DNA from: Melanopsichium pennsylvanicum
Lineage: Eukaryota > Basidiomycota > Ustilaginomycetes > Ustilaginales
NCBI GenBank assembly: GCA_900208305.1
Contig: OAPG01000008.1
Coordinates: 310,001-374,000, forward strand
Direction: 5' to 3'
Length of the DNA stretch: 64,000 nucleotides
Position numbers and translations under genes: made by a program
Shown here: one piece after another, positions 31,033 through 40,519 of the stretch
Layout: each line of letters opens with the position of its first letter
Position numbering within the stretch: the first letter of the stretch is position 1
The notes under the pieces: model-generated
The model's input: the letters and a program-made list of their open reading frames with translations, nothing else
What the model was told of the DNA's origin: nothing
Databases searched by the model: none

Positions 31033-31069
31033 AAATTACATATTGTAAATTACATATTGTAAATTACAT
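31033..31069. repeat. Tandem repeat of AAATTACATATTGT
   Basis: Two exact 14-base copies (31033-31046, 31047-31060) and a partial third (31061-31069), 414 bases before the myosin ATG. It lies in an AT-rich stretch that also has AATTTACTGTA at 30907-30917. Confidence 0.85.
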
Positions 31070-31482
31070 CGCTCCGTGCTTTCGGCGCTGCACATACACG
31101 CACCTTGACTTCTCCTTTCCACACTCACTTCCAACGTTGCTAAACAACTACACTATCGCTCTCATCAGTGTCACTCTCTCTCAATCTCCATATCTGTGTG
31201 TCTCTTCCTAACTACCGACAATCGCGATCTCCTCGTTGTTGCGTCATCATCAACACCACTCCCCAACATCTTCGCATCTGCTATCATCTCGTCCGTCATA
31301 CCCACAATCTTGCTTCATCTATTTCACTTGGAACATCCCAACCTCAGCATTCACTGGATATAAGAGCCTTCGAATATCTCCCAGCGCAAACTGCTATTCA
31401 CGACAAGTGCGACTGTCCTCGCTTACCAATACCCTCCTAGTCACGCCCCAGCAGTCGCACCTGCTGTCAAATCAATACCACC

Positions 31483-34400
31483 ATGGTCGACGTCGTTCGC
31501 ACCAAATCACATCTTTTCCGTCCATCACATCGTGCTTCACCATCCACAGAGGTCAACAATACAGCACAAGTAGCCGCTGCCATGCCTCGCCCAGGTCGCG
31601 GTGTAGGGCAGTCCGCTTCGGATGCCGCCTCAGCTGCCGAATTTGCAGCAAAGAAATACGTATGGATCCCAGACCCAAACGTCGGATACCTCTCAGCCTG
31701 GGTCATCAAGGAGGAAGCTGAAAATTCCGTTTGCGCTTTGCAAGATGGCTCTAATCGCTTAGTACCCACTTTCGAGCTCAGCAAGATGAATCCGCCCAAG
31801 TTCGACAAGGCCGAGGACATTGCCGATCTCACCTTTCTCAATGAGGCAAGCGTCGTACACAACTTGCGGCAAAGGTACTTCAGCTCGCTCATCTACACCT
31901 ATTCCGGCCTCTTCCTGGTAGCCGTCAATCCGTATCACTCGCTCCCTATCTATACAGACGCCATCGTCGCCGCATACAAGGGTCGCAGAAGAGAGGAGAA
32001 TGCTCCTCACGTCTTTGCTTTGGCTGACGAGGCCATGCGCAACATGGTCGACAATCGAGAAAATCAAAGTCTTTTGATCACAGGAGAGTCCGGTGCGGGT
32101 AAGACTGAAAATACCAAAAAGGTCATCCAGTACCTTGCTGCCATCGCTGCCGATCCATCTGCCAACACCCTGACCGCCTCCACGTCACGCGAAGTCCTTG
32201 ATAAGATCAACGGCGTCCAGCCCGTCACTTCCAAGCGCCTCGGCCTCCTAGAGCGCCAAATTCTACAGGCAAATCCTATTCTCGAGGCCTTTGGAAACGC
32301 ACAAACCATCCGCAACAATAATTCCAGTCGTTTCGGAAAGTTTGTCCGTATCGAATTCACATCTGCAGGCGCCATCGCTGGCGCTAACATCGATTGGTAC
32401 CTCCTCGAGAAAAGCAGAGTTGCTATCCGCAGCGAGAACGAACGCAGCTTCCACATCTTCTACCAGCTCCTGCGAGGTGGAGAGCCCGAACTCAAGCAGA
32501 AGCTCTTGCTCACCAGCGATCCAAATGACTATGCCTACCTCAAGGGCACACGCAAGCACGTGGAAGGCGTCGACGATCGAGCCGAATGGAACTTGCTGCG
32601 CGATGCGCTCAACACAGTTGGCTTCACTCCCGAAGAGCAACTCAACCTTTTCCGAGTAGCTGCTGCCATCCTGCAAATCGGCAACATTCAGCTCGCAACC
32701 GACCGATCTGAGCAAGCCAAGATCACCAACATGCCTCAAGTCGAAAAGATCTGCCACGTTCTCGGACTCCCGCAGCAAGAATTCTCCAAGGCGCTCTTGC
32801 GACCTCGTGTCAAGGCTGGTCGAGAATGGGTCACTTCCAGTAGAACCATGCGCCAAGTTTCGGAAGAAATGGCTGCTCTGAGCAAGACTTTGTATGAAAA
32901 GGCGTTCGGCTGGCTGGTCGACCGCATCAACAAGGCCCTTGATCGACCCACCAGTAAAAGCAGCTTCATTGGTGTGCTCGACATCGCCGGTTTCGAAATC
33001 TTTGACGTCAACAGCTTCGAGCAGCTCTGCATCAACTACACCAACGAAAAGCTCCAGCAGTTCTTCAACCACCACATGTTCGTCCTCGAGCAAGAGGAGT
33101 ACGCTCGCGAGAACATCGATTGGGACTTTGTCAACTTCGGTCTCGACTTGCAGCCGACCATCGATCTCATCGAATCTACGACGCCCATCGGTATTCTCTC
33201 GTGCTTGGATGAGGAGTGCATCATGCCCAAGGCCACGGATACCACCTTTACCGAGAAGCTCAATCGCATCTGGGGCACCAATAAGGATGGCTCAGCTGTC
33301 GATGCTGCTGGTGCTGCTTTGGCCGCTGAAAAGGGTTTGGCCCACGGTTCGACCAAGTTTGCCCAAACTCGATTTGCTCAGGGTTTCACCGTCAAGCATT
33401 ATGCCGGCGACGTCGAGTACCGCACTGATGGATGGCTGGACAAGAACAAGGATCCCCTCAACGACAACCTTACACGAGTCATGTCCGAGTCCACTGACCG
33501 CTTCATTGCTTCACTCTTTGCCGAGTACGCGGAAGGGGATGAGGAGACCGCGCTTGCTTCGGCGCCCAAGCGTCGTATCAAGCGCGGTGCTTTCCGCACT
33601 GTCGGCCAGAGACACAAGGAGCAACTCAACTCGCTTATGGGTCAGCTCTCTTCCACCCAGCCGCACTTTGTACGCTGCATCGTGCCCAACCCAGAGAAGA
33701 AGCCTGGCAAGATGGATGTGCCCTTGGTGCTCGAACAGCTCCGATGCAACGGTGTGCTCGAAGGTATCCGTATCGCACGTCTTGGCTACCCTAACAGACT
33801 TCTCTTCTCCGAGTTCAGAAACCGATACGAAGTCTTGACTCCGGGCATCATCCCTCCTGGCTACATGGACGGTCGCAAGGCTTGCCAGAGGATGGTCGAG
33901 TCGCTCGAGCTGGACAAGTCGACGTTCAAGATCGGTACATCAAAGATCTTCTTCAAAGCTGGAGTGCTGGCCGAGATGGAAGAGCGCAGGGATCAGCACC
34001 TCTACGACATCTTCAGCCGCCTCGGTGCTGCCTGTCGCATGTTCACTGCCCGCCGCCAGATGAAAACGATCCTCAACCGTGCGGCAGCAGTGCGAACGGT
34101 GCAGCGAAACGCACGGCTCTACGTCGAGCTTCGCGAATGGCCATGGTGGCAACTCTACACTCGTGTTCGTCCCTTGCTCACCGCCACAAGGCACGATGAA
34201 GAGCTCAAGCGCAAAGAACTGGAGCTTGCCATGGTCACTGAACGTGCGGAGCGGGATCAGAAGGAGCGCGAAGCCCTCGAGACTCTCAAATTTCAGCTCG
34301 AAGCCGAGAAGCGCAAGATTGAAGAGGCGCTCGAGTCGGAGCGATCTCTCTTGCTCGACAAGGACCAACTGCTGGCCCGCTCCAAGGAGCGCGAGTCAGC

Positions 34401-36996
34401 GCTTGAAGATGACCTTGCAGCCTTGCAAGGCGACGTCGATCTGCTCGAAGGCCAGCTCGAGAAGGCGATCGCTTCCCAGAAGACCAGCGAACAGGCACAC
34501 GCCGAGCTCAAGACCGCCTTCGACCAGGCTGCCGATCATCTGCTGCGACTCGAAGCAGAGCAGAAAGCCTGGAAGGCGAAGGAAGACACGTTCATGCGCG
34601 ATCTGAGCAAGCACAGCACCAACGCCGAGCAGTTCCGTTCCGAGCGACAAGCCTTTGTTGCCGAGAAAGACGATCTTCAGCGCAAGCTTCAGGAGAAGGA
34701 GCAAGACATGGATCGCGCTCACAGGCGTATGCTAGCTGCCGTGCAGGAAGTCGAGGCCAAGCTCATGGCTGAAGCCAAAGGACGCGAAGAGGAGCAGAAA
34801 CGCGCTGTCCAGCTTGAGGATCAGACTCGCCAGTCCTCCTACCAGCTTTCAGAGCTGCAACGCGTTGCCGCTGGCCACGAGTCCAAGTTCAAGGACAAGG
34901 AGCAAGAAGTCAGCCAGCTTCAAAAGCAAGTGTCAGATCTCTCACGAGAGCGCGAGGGTCTTGCCAAGCAGTTTGCCGATCTCAACCTCAAGTTGAACAC
35001 GCTCAACTTTGATCTCAAGTCGGCTAAGGACGAGCACGCCAAGACTAACGAGACAAAGGCGGCTCTTCAAAAGGAGCTCGATGATACCCGCCGCTTGATG
35101 GAAGCCAAGAGTTCAGAGGATGTCAAGACCAAGGAGATCCACCGTATGAAGGAACAAGAGCTGCAGACCCTGCGCGAGCAGATGGCTAGCGTGCAGACGG
35201 AGCTTTCAGAAACCAGGCACTCGAGCCTCGAACAGATCTCTGCGCTGCGCTCAGAGATATTGGCCGCGCGAAAAGAAGCCCAAGCTCATGGTTCTGCACG
35301 ACAAGAGGCCGAAGAGCAAGTGCGAGCGGCTGAAACGCGAGTTCGAGACGCCGATGCCAAAGTTGCTGCTGCCGAACAGGCCAAGCGCCAAGCCGAAGCC
35401 TTACTCTCCGAAGCACAGAGCAAGTCAGCCGTCATCAATCGGGGTCTCCAAGATGCGTTGAAGAACAAAGACACGCTCGAAAAGCAACTGCAAGCTTCCG
35501 CGACGAAACATCAAGATCTCGAGGATGCCCTTCTCGAACTCGAACGCAGCGAGACCAACTGGAAGCTCAAAGCCGACCAAATCGGCGGGGAGCTCAGTGC
35601 TGAGTCGAAGCGACGCGAGCTGCTCGAACAAGCGCATAAGCAAGCTGAGCGCAATGCCAATAGTCTCCAACAGCTGGTCGCTGGGAAGGACAAGGAGATT
35701 AGCGGACTCAAGCATGAATTGACTCTGGCGCAACAGGAGATGCGCAAGTTGCAGTCCATGCAGAATAAGACCATTGTCGAGCACGTCCATGTATTGGAGG
35801 AGGCAAAGAAGTACACTGATCGCCAACTTCAAGATGCCCAGGCCAAATTGCAAGAGTTGGCCCACTACACCAAGACGCTGGAGAAATCTAGGACTCGCCT
35901 TGTGACTGAAAACGAGGACCTGACCAGGGAGCTCACTCGACTACAACGTGCTGGCGGTGTGGCTGCTTCTAGCCCCACTGTGAGCAATGGTATGCGTGGG
36001 GCAGTGACTACCTATGGCAACGTTGCCCCATCCTTGGGGACCAACGTTTCTGATGCGAAAGCGGTCAAGAAGCTCGAAGAAAAGATCTCGGAACTCACCC
36101 AAAGCCTCCGACAAACGCAACATCAGCGCGATGAAGCTCTCTCCAACGCTCGTCGCAAAGATCTCCAATCGGACGAAATGGTGTCCCGAGCGCGTCGTCA
36201 GTACGAGTCTCACATTCAGGAGCTGGAAAGACAACTCAAGAATAGCCAGATTGCGAGAAGTACAACGATGACGAACCTGGAGGAGCTGGTGTTGGGTGGG
36301 AATGAGAGTCTCAGGGCTACAGGGGCAAGAGGAGATGGATTGCGACATCAAATTCTGGATGAATTACGAAAAGGTCATGAGGAGTTGGAGATGGACATTG
36401 CTGCCAAGAGCGACCTTTTGAGGTCTCACAAGAGCGGAAATGGTGTGGGTGCGGCTGCACCTGCTAGGGGTAGCAGCAGTTACTATGTTTACGACAAGCC
36501 CAGCCGTAATGGCAATAATGGAGTTCAACATCCCTCCAATGGCTCCTCTTCCCACTCCAGTTCGTCCGCCAAAGACGTTGTTGAACTTGAATCGAAACTC
36601 GCTGAAATGACGAGAGCCTACAACGATTCCTTGACGCAACAACGTCAATCTCAACATCAAATGACGCAACTCGTGACCCAGATTCGAGATCTTCAAAGTG
36701 GACTGGACGAATCGGAACTCAAATACGATCATTTAGCTGCCGCGTATCAGAGTCTGATTCAAGAAGCTGGGGTTGATGACAGTATGATCAACTCTTTGCA
36801 ACAAACGCTGGAAAAATACAAGAGTCAGGCGGATCGACATATGGAAAATTGGAGAAGGACCACGTTGGAGTTGGAGAAGCAAGCTCAGAGTTTGAAAAGT
36901 CATTCAAGTACGAGGAGGCCAGGTTCAATCCCACCTGAAATGATTGCGGCAGGAGGGGGGATGGGGAGTCCCACAAGGGCTACTTTGAGTAGATAG
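31483..36996 (+). CDS. Class II (conventional) myosin heavy chain
   Basis: An 1837-residue, intronless protein. Class II myosins form bipolar filaments that drive actomyosin ring constriction and cortical tension. The order is: N-terminal SH3-like region (about 55-110), motor domain with P-loop GESGAGKT (201-208), switch I NNNSSRFGKF, switch II DIAGFEIF, actin-binding LMGQLSSTQPHFVRCIVPNP, SH helix LEQLRCNGVLEGIRI and converter. The neck follows (RTVQRNARLYVELREWPWW), then about 900 residues of coiled coil, broken by Gly/Ser-rich hinges near 1490 and 1650. WPWW...RVRPLL is typical of class II. The first light-chain site is degenerate (LGAACRMFTARR, residues 847-858; the usual IQ is LG). The start ATG has a strong context; a second in-frame Met (MPRPGRG, codon 34) could give a shorter form. 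The C-terminal tail is disordered. It converges with the TBC gene. Confidence 0.96.
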   Translation: MVDVVRTKSHLFRPSHRASPSTEVNNTAQVAAAMPRPGRGVGQSASDAASAAEFAAKKYVWIPDPNVGYLSAWVIKEEAENSVCALQDGSNRLVPTFELSKMNPPKFDKAEDIADLTFLNEASVVHNLRQRYFSSLIYTYSGLFLVAVNPYHSLPIYTDAIVAAYKGRRREENAPHVFALADEAMRNMVDNRENQSLLITGESGAGKTENTKKVIQYLAAIAADPSANTLTASTSREVLDKINGVQPVTSKRLGLLERQILQANPILEAFGNAQTIRNNNSSRFGKFVRIEFTSAGAIAGANIDWYLLEKSRVAIRSENERSFHIFYQLLRGGEPELKQKLLLTSDPNDYAYLKGTRKHVEGVDDRAEWNLLRDALNTVGFTPEEQLNLFRVAAAILQIGNIQLATDRSEQAKITNMPQVEKICHVLGLPQQEFSKALLRPRVKAGREWVTSSRTMRQVSEEMAALSKTLYEKAFGWLVDRINKALDRPTSKSSFIGVLDIAGFEIFDVNSFEQLCINYTNEKLQQFFNHHMFVLEQEEYARENIDWDFVNFGLDLQPTIDLIESTTPIGILSCLDEECIMPKATDTTFTEKLNRIWGTNKDGSAVDAAGAALAAEKGLAHGSTKFAQTRFAQGFTVKHYAGDVEYRTDGWLDKNKDPLNDNLTRVMSESTDRFIASLFAEYAEGDEETALASAPKRRIKRGAFRTVGQRHKEQLNSLMGQLSSTQPHFVRCIVPNPEKKPGKMDVPLVLEQLRCNGVLEGIRIARLGYPNRLLFSEFRNRYEVLTPGIIPPGYMDGRKACQRMVESLELDKSTFKIGTSKIFFKAGVLAEMEERRDQHLYDIFSRLGAACRMFTARRQMKTILNRAAAVRTVQRNARLYVELREWPWWQLYTRVRPLLTATRHDEELKRKELELAMVTERAERDQKEREALETLKFQLEAEKRKIEEALESERSLLLDKDQLLARSKERESALEDDLAALQGDVDLLEGQLEKAIASQKTSEQAHAELKTAFDQAADHLLRLEAEQKAWKAKEDTFMRDLSKHSTNAEQFRSERQAFVAEKDDLQRKLQEKEQDMDRAHRRMLAAVQEVEAKLMAEAKGREEEQKRAVQLEDQTRQSSYQLSELQRVAAGHESKFKDKEQEVSQLQKQVSDLSREREGLAKQFADLNLKLNTLNFDLKSAKDEHAKTNETKAALQKELDDTRRLMEAKSSEDVKTKEIHRMKEQELQTLREQMASVQTELSETRHSSLEQISALRSEILAARKEAQAHGSARQEAEEQVRAAETRVRDADAKVAAAEQAKRQAEALLSEAQSKSAVINRGLQDALKNKDTLEKQLQASATKHQDLEDALLELERSETNWKLKADQIGGELSAESKRRELLEQAHKQAERNANSLQQLVAGKDKEISGLKHELTLAQQEMRKLQSMQNKTIVEHVHVLEEAKKYTDRQLQDAQAKLQELAHYTKTLEKSRTRLVTENEDLTRELTRLQRAGGVAASSPTVSNGMRGAVTTYGNVAPSLGTNVSDAKAVKKLEEKISELTQSLRQTQHQRDEALSNARRKDLQSDEMVSRARRQYESHIQELERQLKNSQIARSTTMTNLEELVLGGNESLRATGARGDGLRHQILDELRKGHEELEMDIAAKSDLLRSHKSGNGVGAAAPARGSSSYYVYDKPSRNGNNGVQHPSNGSSSHSSSSAKDVVELESKLAEMTRAYNDSLTQQRQSQHQMTQLVTQIRDLQSGLDESELKYDHLAAAYQSLIQEAGVDDSMINSLQQTLEKYKSQADRHMENWRRTTLELEKQAQSLKSHSSTRRPGSIPPEMIAAGGGMGSPTRATLSR

Positions 36997-37381
36997 ATGC
37001 GAGGATCGGTTTGGATGGGAGTGTCCATGACTATGGAGGAGGTGTGTAGCGGATAGGAGAAGTCTGACATTATAGATACCAGACGATATGCACAGGAAGA
37101 GGAGGAAAAAAAAAAAAAAAAAAAAAAAAACCAGAAAAAGAGGATCACGTTCCCAAAAACAAAAGAAAGGCGGTCTACGTCGCCCATTTCCCAAAAGACG
37201 GTTGTAAAAATAAAATAGGCTCTCATTTCATCATCATGTACACATTCTTTTTAACAAGTTTTTCAAAGCACAAGAGTACGATTCCAGTTGATAACCTTAG
37301 TTGATCAGACGGGGGAAATGGTCTGGGATTGATGGAAGTCTGATAACTACGAATGTGGGTTCAGGCTCAAGGTGCAATCAC
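36997..37381. other. Convergent 3' region of the myosin and TBC genes
   Basis: A 385-base gap with no gene. A 25-base A-run at 37106-37130, followed by further A-rich sequence, lies about 110 bases after the myosin stop codon and may mark the 3' end region. Confidence 0.7.
37106..37130. repeat. Poly-A run, 25 bases
   Basis: An uninterrupted homopolymer 110 bases after the myosin stop codon, the longest in the window. Confidence 0.92.
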
Positions 37382-40300
37382 TCACTCGCTCAATTCTCGA
37401 TCCAACAAACGTTGAAGCGTCGATTGCTTCCACCACGACTGTTGCGCCTCGAGCGTGTCAAATACGGTCTCCTCTCGGATGGCGTACTGTTCGTAAATGT
37501 AGTCCCTTGGCATGATGGTTTCCGAATCGATTTCGGGCGAGGATTCTTCAACCGAGGTGGAGGGATGAGGTAGATGCACGTGCGACTGTTGAGAGTGGGG
37601 CTGGGATAGGGAGCTGCTCCTCGGAGGAGGTGTAGCGCCGGTGATGGTGGGCAAATCTTTCGCTTCACTTACAGAAGATGAAGCGGTTTCCGAGGCCAAA
37701 GAACAAGATTCCGAGCCATCTACCGTCGGCAACGGCGAGCTAGCCTCCACCGCAGCATTTGAAATCGAATTCCTTGAATGCCGAGGTGCCGCCAATCCAC
37801 ATTTAGCATGGACCTCTAACTCGCCCCTCATATCCTTATCCCTTCTCCAAATCGCTATAGCAGCTTTGCTCGTCCCCTTCAACACCGACTCCAATTCCTC
37901 CTGATCCGGCACATACAACCTCGATTCCAATGTTTGCACTAACGCCAAACAAACCCTATAGATCATACTATCCGTTTCATCCAACAACACAGCATCCCAT
38001 AACCGCATGACCGTGTCCACATCCAACCACCGACTCCACAATGTTGATACCCAGTCCCGCAGCACCACGCGGTAAAGTTTGACATTACGCGCCAGGAAGT
38101 TGGCGTACACTTTGGGCATTTGATCGGCCAGAAGTGTTTCTAGGACGCGTTCAAAGCCTCGGATCTGTTTCTCCTTGGGTGCCAGAGTGAATGCGCTGCC
38201 ACGGCTTGCGGAGACGAGGCTGGGCTTCTTGGTCTGTGATTGGTTACGTGGTAGGACAGTTGGGAGAAGCGAGTAGAGTGCTTTGAGCCACGGCTTGGAA
38301 TGTAGAAGGTTGAGCAAGGCAATAAATGCAGTGTTGATAGACATGTTGACGAGAAGCACAGCGGCGAGAGAGGCTAAACCGGGTTGGTAGATGTCGATGC
38401 CGCGTACTTCATATTCGTCCTGCGGCTCTGCTTGCTCTTGCACTCCTGAAATCGGTGGCAGCTCGACATTGCGGGATAGCGGGCTGGCATTCTGATACCG
38501 GCTTGCGGCCTTGTCAGCATCGCCGGCCACATCGAGCTCGGCCACTTGCTCCATGCGTACCAGAACAAATGCTCGACAGAGTCGAATCAAGTCATCGTGT
38601 AGCGGTCCGTTGGCTTGAAAGAGCTTGAGACTCGGTAGCGTTTCTTGCACGTCTTCGTCGATCTGGTCCAGGACACGAGGCGGGATGATCTGCTCGATGC
38701 GCTTGTCCTTCTTACCAACCGGCTTTTTCTCGGATTGTTCAAGCAGATTGCGGGGTAGCATCAGCGGATTTCCAATAGCCAGTGCCCAAACACGGCCTCG
38801 GATGCTGGGAGGAGCACCCTTCCACCACAATCGAGCCAATTCGGGATCTTTGCGTGCCCGTGACCAGGAAGGTAGAATCTCCTTCTCCCATCGTCCTAAC
38901 GCTTGATGTTGTTCGTCCTGGCGTCTTCGCTTTCGTTCCTCTTCTTCCTCGCGCTTCTTCCGCTCCCCCTCTTTGGCGGCCATCATCATGCGTTCAAAGT
39001 CAGCGCGATGCTTCATCTCTTCCGTCTTTGGCTTTGCTGGAAGAGTGGTCATGCGTGTACGCGACTCGACAGGGTCAGTGCTGGCTGCAAAGGATGACTT
39101 GCGTCGCGATTTTGCATCAAATTGGTCGGCCTTGTCAGACAGACCCGGAGCACTCGAGGTGGATGCTTTGCCATCTGGCAATGAACTGTCCTGGCTGCTG
39201 TGCTCCATCGCTGGTGGCTCAAATGTCTTGACAGCATCGGCTGCTGCCACCTCGTCGGGTATTGATGCCGCAGCTCGGTGATTCTGAATCGAAGGTCGTT
39301 GCTGCGTAAACTGCGCTGATGATGCATTCTGCGAAGGGGCTTCCGCTGCTCGATCCTGCGCTTGCAAACTTTCGCCGCCTGCCATTTCTTGAGGCACAGC
39401 CTGGGGGAGGGTCCGGGGGCTGACAGGCAGATCTGAGACGACACTGATGTTGCCGTCCTCATCTGCAGCAAGCAGTACAGGCGCAGGTGTAGTAGTGAAA
39501 CCATTTTGAGCCGGAACGGAAGCAGGTGGAGTCGAATCGTGAGCTCGGGATGGAGCAAACGAGGTGCGATCCGGCGGGCTTGGACTGGGATATCGTGTGG
39601 GACTGGCAGCTCTGCTGGAAGGACCACTCCTACGACCTCGATAGCGCCCCTCAATGCTTCTTCTGCCCGCATGGCGTTGGTCTCCGTGATCGGGGCTCCG
39701 CGGGGGGCTGAGCTCATCAGCTGATGCATGGACGCGAGGAGGGGCAGGCTCTGATTGTGATGGGGCTTCAGACGTGCCAGCCGGAAGCTTTTGGCTCGAG
39801 ACGCTATCACGGCGGATCTGTTCAGCAGTCCTTGTAGAACGTGCTAATGGATTTGGTGGCTCCAACATGTTGCCACCAAGTTGGTTTGTATCTGCTGGCC
39901 CATCCAAAGTGATGTCGACAAAGTTGAGGTCGGCTTTGTCAATGGTGGGCATGAGGTAATCGCTGTGCTCGTCATGTTGTGACGTAGGGAACTGCGAGCG
40001 AAAAACCGATGATGATGCGCTTTCATCGTACTGTGGGACTGAAAGATCTGCTTCCTCTTCTTCGATTGTGGAATGGAGCGAAGCTGAGGCGAGTGAAGCC
40101 GAGAGACCAGAGGCAGCATCGACGTCGTACTTTTGTGGCGGCATCGAATCGATGCGTCGATGTGAAGATGAGCCAAAGGAAGCGGTATTGTCCATTCTCG
40201 GCGATGCTACAAGCGAGATGTCACCGTCGTCGTCTTCTGAGGTGCGAGATTCCTCATGGTCAAGAGGCTGGATCTGAACCGGAGTGTGTTGATCATGTGA

Positions 40301-40519
40301 GACTTCCAATGTCTCTTGCTCGACAGCAGATTCGAATGCGGGTTCTTCAAGAGGTAGCTGGCTTGCCTCCCGGTCGACTTGTTGTTCGGTCGCATCGAAA
40401 TGTGCTTCTGTCGTGTCATCTAAACGTTGAGATTTAGATTCAAAAGCATCAATCGAGTGGTCGGCGTCGCCAGAAGGGTGAAAATCTTCTGACGTCGATG
40501 CGGGACCTTTGGCAGTCAT
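37382..40519 (-). CDS. TBC-domain protein of the TBC1D12/14 type with altered catalytic residues
   Basis: A 1045-residue protein. The frame opens at a TTG; ATG at 40519 (MTAKGPAST) is chosen. The first 500 residues are acidic and disordered; then a Lys/Glu/Arg helix (AKEGERKKREEEEERKRRRQ) leads into the TBC domain (LWWKGAPPSIRGRVWALAIGN, about 585-860). This opening is typical of TBC1D12/14-like Rab GAPs. Rab GAPs use an Arg in IxxDxxRT and a Gln in YxQG. Here the first motif reads QIDEDVQETLP, with Glu626 where Arg is expected, and the second reads IYQPGL, with Pro713 where Gln is expected. An insertion of about 60 residues separates these helices. The domain may therefore bind a Rab without accelerating its hydrolysis. 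The helical C-terminal part (VLRDWVSTLWSRWLDVDTVMRLWD) is well preserved, so the fold should be intact. Confidence 0.85.
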   Translation of the reverse strand: MTAKGPASTSEDFHPSGDADHSIDAFESKSQRLDDTTEAHFDATEQQVDREASQLPLEEPAFESAVEQETLEVSHDQHTPVQIQPLDHEESRTSEDDDGDISLVASPRMDNTASFGSSSHRRIDSMPPQKYDVDAASGLSASLASASLHSTIEEEEADLSVPQYDESASSSVFRSQFPTSQHDEHSDYLMPTIDKADLNFVDITLDGPADTNQLGGNMLEPPNPLARSTRTAEQIRRDSVSSQKLPAGTSEAPSQSEPAPPRVHASADELSPPRSPDHGDQRHAGRRSIEGRYRGRRSGPSSRAASPTRYPSPSPPDRTSFAPSRAHDSTPPASVPAQNGFTTTPAPVLLAADEDGNISVVSDLPVSPRTLPQAVPQEMAGGESLQAQDRAAEAPSQNASSAQFTQQRPSIQNHRAAASIPDEVAAADAVKTFEPPAMEHSSQDSSLPDGKASTSSAPGLSDKADQFDAKSRRKSSFAASTDPVESRTRMTTLPAKPKTEEMKHRADFERMMMAAKEGERKKREEEEERKRRRQDEQHQALGRWEKEILPSWSRARKDPELARLWWKGAPPSIRGRVWALAIGNPLMLPRNLLEQSEKKPVGKKDKRIEQIIPPRVLDQIDEDVQETLPSLKLFQANGPLHDDLIRLCRAFVLVRMEQVAELDVAGDADKAASRYQNASPLSRNVELPPISGVQEQAEPQDEYEVRGIDIYQPGLASLAAVLLVNMSINTAFIALLNLLHSKPWLKALYSLLPTVLPRNQSQTKKPSLVSASRGSAFTLAPKEKQIRGFERVLETLLADQMPKVYANFLARNVKLYRVVLRDWVSTLWSRWLDVDTVMRLWDAVLLDETDSMIYRVCLALVQTLESRLYVPDQEELESVLKGTSKAAIAIWRRDKDMRGELEVHAKCGLAAPRHSRNSISNAAVEASSPLPTVDGSESCSLASETASSSVSEAKDLPTITGATPPPRSSSLSQPHSQQSHVHLPHPSTSVEESSPEIDSETIMPRDYIYEQYAIREETVFDTLEAQQSWWKQSTLQRLLDRELSE

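Larger units (their letters stand above)
29959..31482. other. Upstream region of the LENG1-like and myosin genes, 1.5 kb, with low-complexity tracts
   Basis: A divergent gap with no convincing gene. It holds A-runs at 30221-30241 and 30716-30732, an AT-rich block (30750-31075) and a 14-base tandem repeat. The last 350 bases before the myosin ATG are pyrimidine-rich leader sequence ending in ACCACCATGG, a strong start context. Confidence 0.65.

Noticed and set aside
32263..33093. A 276-codon minus-strand frame within the myosin motor
   Set aside because: It is the antisense shadow of the conserved motor domain.
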